Shown: positions 1 to 5,502, counted from the stretch's first letter. The stretch is 5,621 nucleotides of DNA from JALZAH01 sp051000755 (GCA_051000755.1 JBPCNZ010000160.1:1-5621), one strand, 5' to 3'. Notes: generated from the sequence alone by a model not told the origin. Made by a program: numbers and translations.

Positions 1-2466
1 CCCACCCCCTCTCCCAGCCCGGCCCCCCAGGTCCGCCCGCAGCCACCGGCCACGTCGATGCCCGCCGCTGCGCCGACGCCGCGCCCGGTCCCCGTGGCCC
101 CCGCCGCTTCCGCGCCTACCCCGGCACCGGCGCCACCCGCTTCCGCGCCGCGCCCGGCCCCGTCCGCGTCCTCGGCGGTACGGGGCACGAGCGTCGCTCC
201 GGCGCCACCGAGCGACCCGGCTGCAGGCTCCCGCCCCCCGGTTTCGCCATCGGGCAAGCCCATCCCACCCCCGCCCGGCGCCCGCCGTCCTCCGCTGTCC
301 CCGTCCGGTAAGCCGATCCCGCCACCCCCCGGGCGCGGTCCCGGAGCCCGACCGGCACCTTCAGGACGCCCTGCGCCCGGGGCCGGGCGTCCATCCGGTC
401 CTGGTGGCGGCGGTCGCCCCGGCGGCGGTTTCAGCGGTCCGCGCTCGACGCCCGGCGCTGGTGCCGGCGGTTTCAGCCGTCCCGGTGGCCCTGGCGGTCC
501 CGGTGGTTTCGGCGGTCGCCCTGGCGGAGGGGCCGGTGGACCCGGCGCCGGTCGCGGCGGTCAGCCCTTCGGCGGTCGCGGCCGTCCCGGTGGCGGTCGA
601 CGCCGGGGACGACGTCGCCGCAACATCGAAGAGCTCGAAGCACAGGAGCTGACGACCTACACCCCGTCCAACGCTCCCATCCCTGAAGGCGAGGTCGTTG
701 TCGAGCGCGGTTCGACGGCGCAGGAGCTCGGTCCCAAGCTCAACCGCTCCGGGGCCGAGGTCGTACGCTTCTTGTTCCAGCAGGGTGAGATGGTCACCAC
801 GACCCAGTCGCTGACCGACGACATGATCGAGCTGTTTGCCGTCGAGGTCGGTGCCGAGGTCCGGATGGTCGATCCCGGTGAGGAAAACGAAGCCGAGATC
901 CAGGCCAAGTACTTCGACGACGTGGACGAGGACGAGGAAAGCCTCCGCCCCCGCCCGCCGGTCGTCACCGTGATGGGCCACGTCGACCACGGCAAGACCC
1001 TGCTCCTCGACCGCATCCGGACGACGAACGTCGTGGCCGGCGAGGCCGGTGGCATCACTCAGCACATCGGTGCCTACCAGGTGAATGTCGAGGATCAGCT
1101 GATCACCTTCATCGACACCCCCGGCCACGAGGCGTTCACCGCCATGCGGGCCCGGGGAGCCGAAGTCACTGACATCGTCATCCTGGTGGTGGCCGCCGAC
1201 GACGGGGTCATGCCTCAGACGACCGAGGCCCTCAACCACGCCAAGGCCGCGGACGTCCCCATCATCGTGGCCATCAACAAGGTCGACCGGGAGAACGCCG
1301 ACCCCAACCGGGTCATGCAGCAGCTCTCTGAGCAGGGCCTGGTGCCCGAGAGCTGGGGAGGCGACACCATCATGGTGCAGGTCTCCGCGTTGCAGAACCT
1401 CGGCGTCGACGACCTGCTCGAGCAGATCCTCGTGGTCTCCGAGCTCGAGGAGCTCAGGGCCAACCCCGAAGGTCGGGCCCGCGGCATCGTCCTCGAGGCC
1501 AACCTCGACCCGGGCAAGGGCCCCGTGGCCACGGTCATCGTCGAGGGCGGGACCCTGCGGGTGTCGGACTCGGTGGTGGCCGGAGCTGCCTGGGGCAAGG
1601 TCAAGGCCCTCATCGACGACAAGGGTGACAACGTCAAGGAGGCTCCGCCGTCGATGCCGGTGCAGGTGCTCGGCTTCGACAGCGTCCCCGCTGCCGGTGA
1701 TGAGTTCCGGGTCACCCTCAAGTCGAAGACCGCCCGTGACATCGCCGAACAGCGCGAGGACCGCATCCGGGCCGCCGATCAGCGACGCACGTCGTCGGCG
1801 ACCGGCACCGGCGCCAAGCTCGAGGACATCTTCGAGCAGATCCAGCGAGGCGAGACCGCCACCTTGAACCTGGTGTTGAAGGCGGACATGCAGGGTTCGC
1901 TGGAGGCCGTCACCGAGAGCCTCCGCAAGCTCGAGCGCGACGAGGTGAAGCTGTCGTTCGTCCACCGGGCGGTCGGCGGGATCACCGAGAACGATGTGAG
2001 CCTGGCGGCGGCGTCCAACGCCACCATCATCGGCTTCAACGTTCGCCCGGACCGCAACGCCAGGGAGATCGCATCGACCTCCGACGTGGAGATCCGTACC
2101 TACGAGATCATCTACCAGCTGCTCGACGACATCCAGAACGCCATGGTCGGGCTGCTCGCCCCCGAGTACGAAGAGGTCATCACCGGCGAAGCCGAGGTCC
2201 GGGAGATCTTCCGGGTGCCGCGCGTCGGTGCCATCGCCGGCTGCATGGTCCGCCACGGGGTCATCACCCGGGGTTCCAAGGTACGATTCCTGCGCGACGG
2301 CGTCATCATCTGGAAGGGTGCGATCACGTCACTCAAGCGGTTCAAGGAGGACGCCCGCGAGGTGCACGAGAACTTCGAATGCGGTATCGGGCTCTCCAAC
2401 AACCAGGACCTCCAAGAAGGCGACGTCATCGAGACCTTCGACGAGCGTGAGATCCCCCGGACCTGA
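1..2466 (+). CDS. infB: Translation initiation factor IF-2 (5' partial)
   Basis: IF2 is the GTPase that places fMet-tRNA on the 30S subunit and promotes 50S joining. The visible 821 codons are open to the left edge. The ATG at 58 lies inside a Pro/Ala-rich linker and is not a credible start, and the usual first N-terminal helical domain is absent, so the gene starts upstream. In order: Pro/Ala-rich linker (1-400), Gly/Arg-rich segment ending in RRRGRRRR (397-621), IF2_N-type domain (about 682-870), then the G domain with G1 GHVDHGKT (976-999), G2 GGITQHIG (1048-1071), G3 DTPGHE with the catalytic His codon at 1126, G4 NKVD (1276-1287) and G5 SAL (1384-1392). Domain II, the C1 domain (about 1820-2160) and the fMet-tRNA-binding C2 domain (about 2190-2460) follow intact, ending in DEREIPRT. 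The GTPase core has all its motifs and no frameshift. Identity is certain; only the N-terminus is missing. Confidence 0.98.
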   Translation, partial: PTPSPSPAPQVRPQPPATSMPAAAPTPRPVPVAPAASAPTPAPAPPASAPRPAPSASSAVRGTSVAPAPPSDPAAGSRPPVSPSGKPIPPPPGARRPPLSPSGKPIPPPPGRGPGARPAPSGRPAPGAGRPSGPGGGGRPGGGFSGPRSTPGAGAGGFSRPGGPGGPGGFGGRPGGGAGGPGAGRGGQPFGGRGRPGGGRRRGRRRRNIEELEAQELTTYTPSNAPIPEGEVVVERGSTAQELGPKLNRSGAEVVRFLFQQGEMVTTTQSLTDDMIELFAVEVGAEVRMVDPGEENEAEIQAKYFDDVDEDEESLRPRPPVVTVMGHVDHGKTLLLDRIRTTNVVAGEAGGITQHIGAYQVNVEDQLITFIDTPGHEAFTAMRARGAEVTDIVILVVAADDGVMPQTTEALNHAKAADVPIIVAINKVDRENADPNRVMQQLSEQGLVPESWGGDTIMVQVSALQNLGVDDLLEQILVVSELEELRANPEGRARGIVLEANLDPGKGPVATVIVEGGTLRVSDSVVAGAAWGKVKALIDDKGDNVKEAPPSMPVQVLGFDSVPAAGDEFRVTLKSKTARDIAEQREDRIRAADQRRTSSATGTGAKLEDIFEQIQRGETATLNLVLKADMQGSLEAVTESLRKLERDEVKLSFVHRAVGGITENDVSLAAASNATIIGFNVRPDRNAREIASTSDVEIRTYEIIYQLLDDIQNAMVGLLAPEYEEVITGEAEVREIFRVPRVGAIAGCMVRHGVITRGSKVRFLRDGVIIWKGAITSLKRFKEDAREVHENFECGIGLSNNQDLQEGDVIETFDEREIPRT
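235..333 (+). repeat. Duplicated PPxSPSGKPIPPPPG motif in the IF2 linker
   Basis: Two 15-residue copies, PPVSPSGKPIPPPPG (235-279) and PPLSPSGKPIPPPPG (289-333), lie 54 nt apart. They are 14/15 identical as protein, but many codons differ at the third position (for example tcg/tcc, ggc/ggt, ccc/ccg). The duplication therefore looks old and held at the protein level. Each copy carries a PPPPG run, a class of sequence known to stall ribosomes unless EF-P is present. Confidence 0.85.
397..621 (+). other. Gly/Arg/Pro-rich low-complexity segment of IF2
   Basis: About 75 codons are dominated by Gly, Arg and Pro, with repeated GGRPGGG-, GGFGGRPGGG- and GGRGRPGGG-like runs, ending in a basic cluster RRRGRRRR (598-621) before the folded NIEELEAQEL segment. 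It is probably disordered and RNA-binding, like the linker of other actinobacterial IF2 proteins. At DNA level it is built from imperfect ggcggtcg and ccnggtggc repeats. Confidence 0.75.
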
Positions 2467-2473
2467 GGTCCGG
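2457..2473 (+). other. Perfect 7-bp hairpin with the infB stop codon as its loop
   Basis: CCGGACC (2457-2463) is followed by TGA (2464-2466, the infB stop) and then GGTCCGG (2467-2473). The two arms are exact reverse complements and the triloop is the stop codon itself. There is no T-run after it, so it is not a classical intrinsic terminator. It may be an RNA processing or stability element, or chance in GC-rich DNA. Confidence 0.6.
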
Positions 2474-2495
2474 CTGAGCAAGGGCTCTCGTCGAC

Positions 2496-2789
2496 GTGCA
2501 CGTCGCCGCCCTGCGGCTGGAGTTGCACCTGAGGTCCGTCCATTCGCTCAAGGAGAAGAGGGCAACCATCAGGCCGGTCCTCGAAGGGTGCCGTCACCGC
2601 TTCTCGGTGGCCGCTGCCGAAGTCGGTCACCAGGACCGCTGGCAGCTGGCCACCATCGGTGTGGCCGTGGTATCCGGCTCCGCCACCCACACCGTGGAGG
2701 TGCTCGACGCGGTCGAACGCTTCATCTGGTCTTTCCCCGAGCTGGAGGTGACCTCCTGCCAACGTCAATGGCTCGAGGACGACCAATGA
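2496..2789 (+). CDS. ylxP: YlxP-like DUF503 protein
   Basis: This is a 97-residue protein of the DUF503/YlxP family, which is small (usually 90-100 residues) and typically encoded between infB and rbfA. Its molecular role is not firmly established; the constant neighbourhood suggests a part in ribosome or translation function. Family signatures visible are the N-terminal LRLELHLRSVHSLKEKRATI (the SLKEKR motif, residues about 17-22), AEVGHQDRWQLATIGVAVVS in the middle and a C-terminal VERFIW helix. The GTG at 2496 is chosen because it puts the first beta strand at the N-terminus, as in relatives. A modest AAGGG Shine-Dalgarno (2480-2484) lies 11 nt upstream. The 29-nt gap after infB and the same strand make it part of the operon. 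Full length and undamaged. Confidence 0.93.
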   Translation: MHVAALRLELHLRSVHSLKEKRATIRPVLEGCRHRFSVAAAEVGHQDRWQLATIGVAVVSGSATHTVEVLDAVERFIWSFPELEVTSCQRQWLEDDQ

Positions 2790-2806
2790 GGGGCACCGGT
2801 TCGTGA
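2786..2806 (+). other. Possible 6-codon minicistron linking ylxP to rbfA
   Basis: ATG at 2786 overlaps the ylxP stop (2787-2789) as ATGA and reads M-R-G-T-G-S before a TGA at 2804-2806, which overlaps the rbfA GTG (2803-2805) as GTGA. A GAGGA sequence (2775-2779) sits 6 nt upstream of the ATG, an ideal Shine-Dalgarno distance. The arrangement could hand ribosomes from ylxP to rbfA by two successive stop/start overlaps. It may be fortuitous, because the same bases also supply the AGGGG (2789-2793) that serves rbfA directly. Confidence 0.35.
2789..2793 (+). promoter_or_regulatory. Ribosome binding site of rbfA
   Basis: AGGGG begins at the last base of the ylxP stop codon and lies 9 nt before the GTG at 2803. 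It supports that GTG as the rbfA start and suggests coupling to ylxP translation. Confidence 0.6.
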
Positions 2807-3291
2807 GCGGCCGCCGCCGGCGGGGCGCAACCAGGCGGGGCGGTTCCCCCCAGTACCCCCGTTCGGCCAGGGTCAACGAGATCCTCCGGGAGGTACTTGC
2901 CGAGAGCCTCGAGCGCATGACCGACCTGGATGAGCGCCTGGGCCTGCTCACCATCACCGCGGTCAGCTGCGACCCGGACCTCCGTCACGCCACCGTGTGG
3001 TTGGCCTCGCTCAGCGATGAGGAAGCGGAGGCGCTCGGGGAGCTGCGGATCCGCCTGCAGGCGGAGATCTCTCGCCAGGTCCGGCTGAAGCGGACCCCGC
3101 AGCTGTCCTTCCAGACCGACCCGGCGATCGTCAGCGGCACCCGGGTGGAGGCCATCCTGCGCGACCTGGATCTTCCTCCGGACGACGACCCCCAATCGCG
3201 GCCGGGGGATGGGCCGGAGAGCCCCGAGGGGGGTGGGCCGGAGGGCTCCGAGGGGGGTGGGCCGGAGGCCTCCGAGGGCCCCGCCTCGTGA
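2803..3291 (+). CDS. rbfA: Ribosome-binding factor A
   Basis: RbfA is a KH-fold assembly factor that binds the 30S subunit and helps mature the 5' end of 16S rRNA. The 162-residue product has the family pattern: YPRSARVNEILREVLAESLE near the N-terminus (from residue about 18), the central VSCDPDLRHATVWLASL strand region, and LKRTPQLSFQTDPAIVSGTR close to the end of the KH fold. The basic head SGRRRRGATRRGG and an acidic Gly/Pro/Glu tail (from about residue 125) lie outside the conserved core. The tail is coded by a 24-bp tandem repeat and makes the protein longer than the usual 120-135 residues. GTG at 2803 is supported by AGGGG 9 nt upstream. The stop TGA (3289-3291) overlaps the truB GTG as GTGA, so the two genes are probably translationally coupled. 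Confidence 0.96.
   Translation: MSGRRRRGATRRGGSPQYPRSARVNEILREVLAESLERMTDLDERLGLLTITAVSCDPDLRHATVWLASLSDEEAEALGELRIRLQAEISRQVRLKRTPQLSFQTDPAIVSGTRVEAILRDLDLPPDDDPQSRPGDGPESPEGGGPEGSEGGGPEASEGPAS
3211..3282 (+). repeat. Three 24-bp tandem repeats in the 3' end of rbfA
   Basis: Units lie at 3211-3234, 3235-3258 and 3259-3282, each starting gggccggag. Units 1 and 2 differ at 2 of 24 bases; unit 3 differs from unit 2 at one internal base and over its last four. The 24-nt period keeps frame, coding eight-residue units (GPESPEGG, GPEGSEGG, GPEASEGP). The near identity of units 1 and 2 suggests recent slippage expansion. The array ends 5 nt before the truB start, and its GAGGG (3274-3278) may double as the truB Shine-Dalgarno. 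Confidence 0.9.
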
Positions 3292-4187
3292 TCGATGGTC
3301 TGGCGGTAGTGGACAAGCCGCCCGGGATGACCAGCCACGACGTCGTGGCCCGGTGCCGGCGGATCTTCGGGCAGCGCCGCGTCGGCCACGCCGGCACCCT
3401 CGATCCCGACGCCACCGGGGTGCTCCTGGTCGGTCTGGGCCGGGCCACCCGCCTCCTGCAGTTCCTGAGCGGGCAGCCCAAGTCCTACGATGGAGAAGTC
3501 GTGCTCGGCGTCGCCACCTCGACGCTCGACTCCTCCGGCACGGAGACGGGCCGTTGGGACATGGCCGCCACCACCCTCACCGCCGCCCGCGCCGCGGCAT
3601 CGGGCCTCACCGGCGACATCGATCAGGTGCCGCCCATGGTCTCGGCGATCAAGGTCGGGGGCCGGCGCCTCCATCAGCTGGCCAGGGAGGGCGTCGAGGT
3701 CGATCGCCCACCCCGTCGGGTCACCGTCTCGCGCTTCGACCTCGACTGGGCCGATGACCAGGATCCGGCCCCCTGCGGCGGTGGCCCGGTGCTGGCGGTC
3801 TCCATCGACTGCTCGGCCGGGACCTACGTCCGGACCCTGGCCGCCGACCTGGGTTCGGCGCTTGGAGGTGGTGCCCATCTCCGCCGGCTCCGCCGCTGCT
3901 CGGTGGGGACCTTCGCCACCAGCGAGGCCATTCCCCTCGACCACCTCGGCCCGAAAGGGGTGCTCCCGCCCGCGGCGGCCCTACGCAACATGGCGGCGGT
4001 GACGGTCACCGGGGACCTGGCCGCAGCGATCGCCCACGGCAAGGTTCTCGAGGCGACCGAGCTCGACGTGACCTGCGCGGGGCCGTGGGCCGTCCTCGGG
4101 GCCGGCGGTGACCTTTTGGCCGTCTACCAGGCCCACGGCAATGGTCGAGCCAAGCCGGTTGTCGTCATGGCATCACAGGATCGTTAG
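3288..4187 (+). CDS. truB: tRNA pseudouridine(55) synthase TruB
   Basis: TruB converts U55 of the tRNA T-loop to pseudouridine. The 299-residue protein starts MIDGLAVVDKPPGMTSHDVV, the standard family N-terminus. The catalytic aspartate is D39 in GHAGTLDPDATGVL (codon 3402-3404). The conserved tyrosine 28 residues later is Y67 in KSYDG. PPMVSAIKVGGRRLHQLAREG (around V118) is the substrate-binding segment, and the CSAGTYVR motif with R182 (3810-3833) is intact, followed by HLRRLRRCSVGTF. The last roughly 100 residues form the small C-terminal domain typical of actinobacterial TruB, ending in GPWAVLGAGGDLLAVYQ and VVVMA. GTG 3288 overlaps the rbfA stop by 4 nt. No NrnA-type phosphoesterase gene lies between rbfA and truB, unlike in some relatives. 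All key residues are present, so it should be active. Confidence 0.97.
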   Translation: MIDGLAVVDKPPGMTSHDVVARCRRIFGQRRVGHAGTLDPDATGVLLVGLGRATRLLQFLSGQPKSYDGEVVLGVATSTLDSSGTETGRWDMAATTLTAARAAASGLTGDIDQVPPMVSAIKVGGRRLHQLAREGVEVDRPPRRVTVSRFDLDWADDQDPAPCGGGPVLAVSIDCSAGTYVRTLAADLGSALGGGAHLRRLRRCSVGTFATSEAIPLDHLGPKGVLPPAAALRNMAAVTVTGDLAAAIAHGKVLEATELDVTCAGPWAVLGAGGDLLAVYQAHGNGRAKPVVVMASQDR

Positions 4188-4198
4188 CCTCTCGCCCG
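4185..4198 (+). promoter_or_regulatory. Possible -10 element for a leaderless ribF transcript
   Basis: TAGCCT (4185-4190) fits the actinobacterial TANNNT -10 consensus and ends 7 nt before the ribF GTG, the spacing expected if RNA begins at or next to the start codon. Its first three bases are the truB stop codon. No convincing Shine-Dalgarno precedes ribF; AGGA at 4177-4180 is 17 nt away. A TTGTCG (4159-4164) resembles a -35 box, but its 20-nt spacer is long. Confidence 0.4.
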
Positions 4199-5136
4199 TG
4201 CAGGTCCTTCGCGCCCCTGAAGAGGTCGTCCGGCCCGAGGGGGGCTCGGCGGTGACCATCGGCGCCTACGACGGCGTCCATCTCGGTCACCGGGACCTCA
4301 TCCGCCGCACCAGGGCCGAGGCGGACCAGCTGGGGGCGACCTCGGTGCTCATCACCTTCGACCGCCACCCGGCAACGATGGTCCGGCCCGACTCGGCGCC
4401 CCGGCTGCTCACCGACCTCGACCAGAAGCTGGAGCTCCTCGATGCCACCGGGGTGGACATCGCCCTGATCATCGCCTTCGACGAGGCCCGGGCCCACGAA
4501 CCGGCCGAGGACTTCGTCCTCACGGTCCTCGCCGACGCCTTGGGGGCCCGCTCGGTGCTGGTGGGTGAGGACTTCCACTTCGGGAGGGGCCGGCGGGGAA
4601 ACGTGGAGATGCTCGCGGCCATGGGTGCCGACCTGGGCTTCGCGGCCACCGGCATACCCCTCCTCGTCCACGGCAACGAGAGGGTGCCGGTCACCTCGAC
4701 CCGCATCCGAGCGTTGGTGAGCGACGGGCGGGTGGAGGAGGCGGCGGTCCTGTTGGACCGTCCCCACCAGGTCCGCGGGGTGGTTGACCACGGCGACCGG
4801 CGGGGCGGGGAGCTCGGCTATCCCACTGCCAACATCTCGGTGCCGTCAGCCGTCTGCCTGCCGTCCGACGGTGTGTATTCGGGCTGGTACCACCGGGCCG
4901 ACGGGTCCCGGCACCCGAGCGCCCTGTCCCTCGGGCGGCGGCCCACGTTCTACGAGGACGCCGACCTGTCCCTGCTCGAGGCTCACCTCCTCGATTTCGA
5001 CGATGACCTCTACGACGAGCCGGCGGCGGTGGATTTCGTGACCCGGCTGCGGGGCCAGGCCAAGTTCGAGTCGGTGGGCGAGCTGATCAGCCAGATGGGC
5101 CGGGACGTGGAGGCGACCCGGGCCGCCCTCTCCTAG
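4198..5136 (+). CDS. ribF: Bifunctional riboflavin kinase / FAD synthetase
   Basis: RibF phosphorylates riboflavin to FMN and adenylylates FMN to FAD. Taking GTG 4198 as start gives 312 residues, normal for the family, with the N-terminus (QVLRAPEEVV) that precedes the first conserved strand. An ATG at 4108 in the same frame would overlap truB by 80 nt and add an uncharacteristic 30 residues, so it is rejected. The N-terminal FMN adenylyltransferase domain shows GAYDGVHLGH (22-31; Tyr where Phe is usual), ITFDRHPATM and STRIR (167-171). The C-terminal riboflavin kinase domain shows HGDRRGGELGYPTANI (PTAN at 209-212), DGVYSGWY, LGRRPTF, the catalytic Glu E261 in LEAHLLDFDDDLY, and an ending LRGQAKFESVGELISQMGRD. 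Both domains look complete. It is the last gene of the operon in this window, 10 nt after truB, and may also have its own leaderless promoter. Confidence 0.96.
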   Translation: MQVLRAPEEVVRPEGGSAVTIGAYDGVHLGHRDLIRRTRAEADQLGATSVLITFDRHPATMVRPDSAPRLLTDLDQKLELLDATGVDIALIIAFDEARAHEPAEDFVLTVLADALGARSVLVGEDFHFGRGRRGNVEMLAAMGADLGFAATGIPLLVHGNERVPVTSTRIRALVSDGRVEEAAVLLDRPHQVRGVVDHGDRRGGELGYPTANISVPSAVCLPSDGVYSGWYHRADGSRHPSALSLGRRPTFYEDADLSLLEAHLLDFDDDLYDEPAAVDFVTRLRGQAKFESVGELISQMGRDVEATRAALS

Positions 5137-5160
5137 CCCTCCCGACGGTCCGGGGGGCGG
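5123..5160 (+). terminator. GC-rich hairpin around the ribF stop codon
   Basis: CCGCCC (5123-5128) pairs exactly with GGGCGG (5155-5160), and three further pairs, two of them G-U, extend the stem inward. The loop of about 20 nt contains the ribF stop TAG (5134-5136). No T-run follows, so if it ends the operon it does so as a U-less, high-GC hairpin or through Rho. The call is tentative. Confidence 0.25.
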
Positions 5161-5251
5161 GCGCTCGGGCCGGGGTCGGTGCTCGACCAAGGGTCGGGGC
5201 GGTCGCCCGGGGGGTGGCCTCGGCCTGGAGGGCTGGGCTCTCGGCTCTCGT

Positions 5252-5361
5252 GTGATGAACCGAAAGTATCGGTTTGCGTAGCCTTGCGAACCGAAAATTC
5301 CGTGTCGCAGCACAAGCGGTTCACAACCTCGAAAATACCGGTACAAGCGGTTCACAAACTC
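5252..5361. repeat. Array of related direct and inverted repeats
   Basis: The best pair is a two-part unit. CGAAAATtCCG (5292-5302) with acaagcggttcacaacctc (5312-5330) recurs as CGAAAATaCCG (5330-5340) with acaagcggttcacaaactc (5343-5361). The halves match 10/11 and 18/19, the second halves lie 31 nt apart, and the spacers differ by 7 nt. A more diverged first member begins CGAAAGTATCGG at 5261. GAACCGAAA also occurs twice 31 nt apart (5257-5265 and 5288-5296), and GAACCG recurs in reverse as CGGTTC at 5318-5323 and 5349-5354. Such arrays occur at transposon ends with several transposase sites, at iteron origins and at multi-site operators; the sequence does not say which. Confidence 0.8.
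5258..5274. repeat. 6-bp inverted repeat AACCGA/TCGGTT
   Basis: AACCGA (5258-5263) and TCGGTT (5269-5274) are exact reverse complements around a 5-nt centre, AAGTA. It forms the left end of the repeat array and could be a protein-binding palindrome or a small hairpin. An 8-bp palindrome TACCGGTA (5336-5343) lies in the last unit. Confidence 0.5.
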
Positions 5362-5390
5362 ATAACCCGCCGGCCCGGAACGCTGCAAGG

Positions 5391-5420
5391 AGGGCGCCGG
5401 CCCCCAGCCGTCGCCGCCCT
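5391..5420. other. GC-rich hairpin beyond the 3' end of the minus-strand gene
   Basis: AGGGCG (5391-5396) pairs with CGCCCT (5415-5420), and inside it CGGC (5398-5401) can pair with GCCG (5407-5410) around CCCCA. It lies about 80 nt past the stop of the minus-strand gene, where a terminator could be, but neither strand has a T-run next to it. Confidence 0.25.
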
Positions 5421-5502
5421 AGCGGGAGTTTCCTGGCTGTGGCCTGGTGATGCGGTGTTGTCCCTGGTGGATGGGGGTTTTTAGGTTCTCGCCACGTATT
5501 AC

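Larger units (their letters stand above)
5137..5502. other. 366-nt stretch without a recognised gene
   Basis: Three zones are visible. From 5137 to about 5240 the DNA is very G-rich with competing short hairpins: GGTCG (5174-5178) can pair with CGACC (5184-5188), which can instead pair, within a 7-bp stem CTCGACC/GGTCGGG, with 5192-5198; GGGC/GCCC follows at 5197-5208. From about 5250 to 5370 the DNA is clearly AT-richer and holds the repeat array. From 5371 to 5502 there is a GC-rich hairpin and then a G/T-rich stretch up to the stop of the minus-strand gene. An open frame on the plus strand (5179-5484) crosses the repeats, has no family-like features and no Shine-Dalgarno, and is not called. 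No tRNA, rRNA or riboswitch was recognised. Confidence 0.7.

Noticed and set aside
58..60. ATG at 58 as the infB start
   Set aside because: The frame is open to base 1, the ATG lies in Pro/Ala-rich linker sequence, and the family's first N-terminal domain would be missing.
361..2256. Long minus-strand open frame of 631 codons opposite infB
   Set aside because: It is the antisense shadow of a GC-rich, high-GC3 gene; the predicted protein is low in complexity and the plus strand holds an intact, fully recognisable IF2.
3639..3641. Val118 in PPMVSAIK of TruB where some homologues have Tyr, as a missing active-site residue
   Set aside because: The catalytically important tyrosine lies 28 residues after the catalytic Asp and is present as Y67. 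I recall Val at the MVSAIK position as common in actinobacterial TruB.
4108..4197. Longer ribF form starting at ATG 4108
   Set aside because: The extra 30 residues lie inside truB in another frame, look unlike RibF N-termini, and the GTG at 4198 gives a standard length.
5279..5284. TAGCCT as a plus-strand -10 promoter element in the repeat region
   Set aside because: The hexamer matches TANNNT, but no plus-strand gene follows before the convergent gene and no -35 partner is clear.
5252..5361. CRISPR array
   Set aside because: The units are too diverged, unequal in spacing, contain no unique 30-nt spacers between identical repeats, and no cas gene is visible.
5462..5482. Intrinsic terminator with T-run at 5478-5482
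   Set aside because: TTTTT follows GGGGG, but only a 3-bp CCC/GGG stem can form in front of it.
5179..5484. Plus-strand 101-codon open frame downstream of ribF
   Set aside because: It runs through the repeat array, has no Shine-Dalgarno, lacks the GC3 pattern of the real genes and resembles no family.
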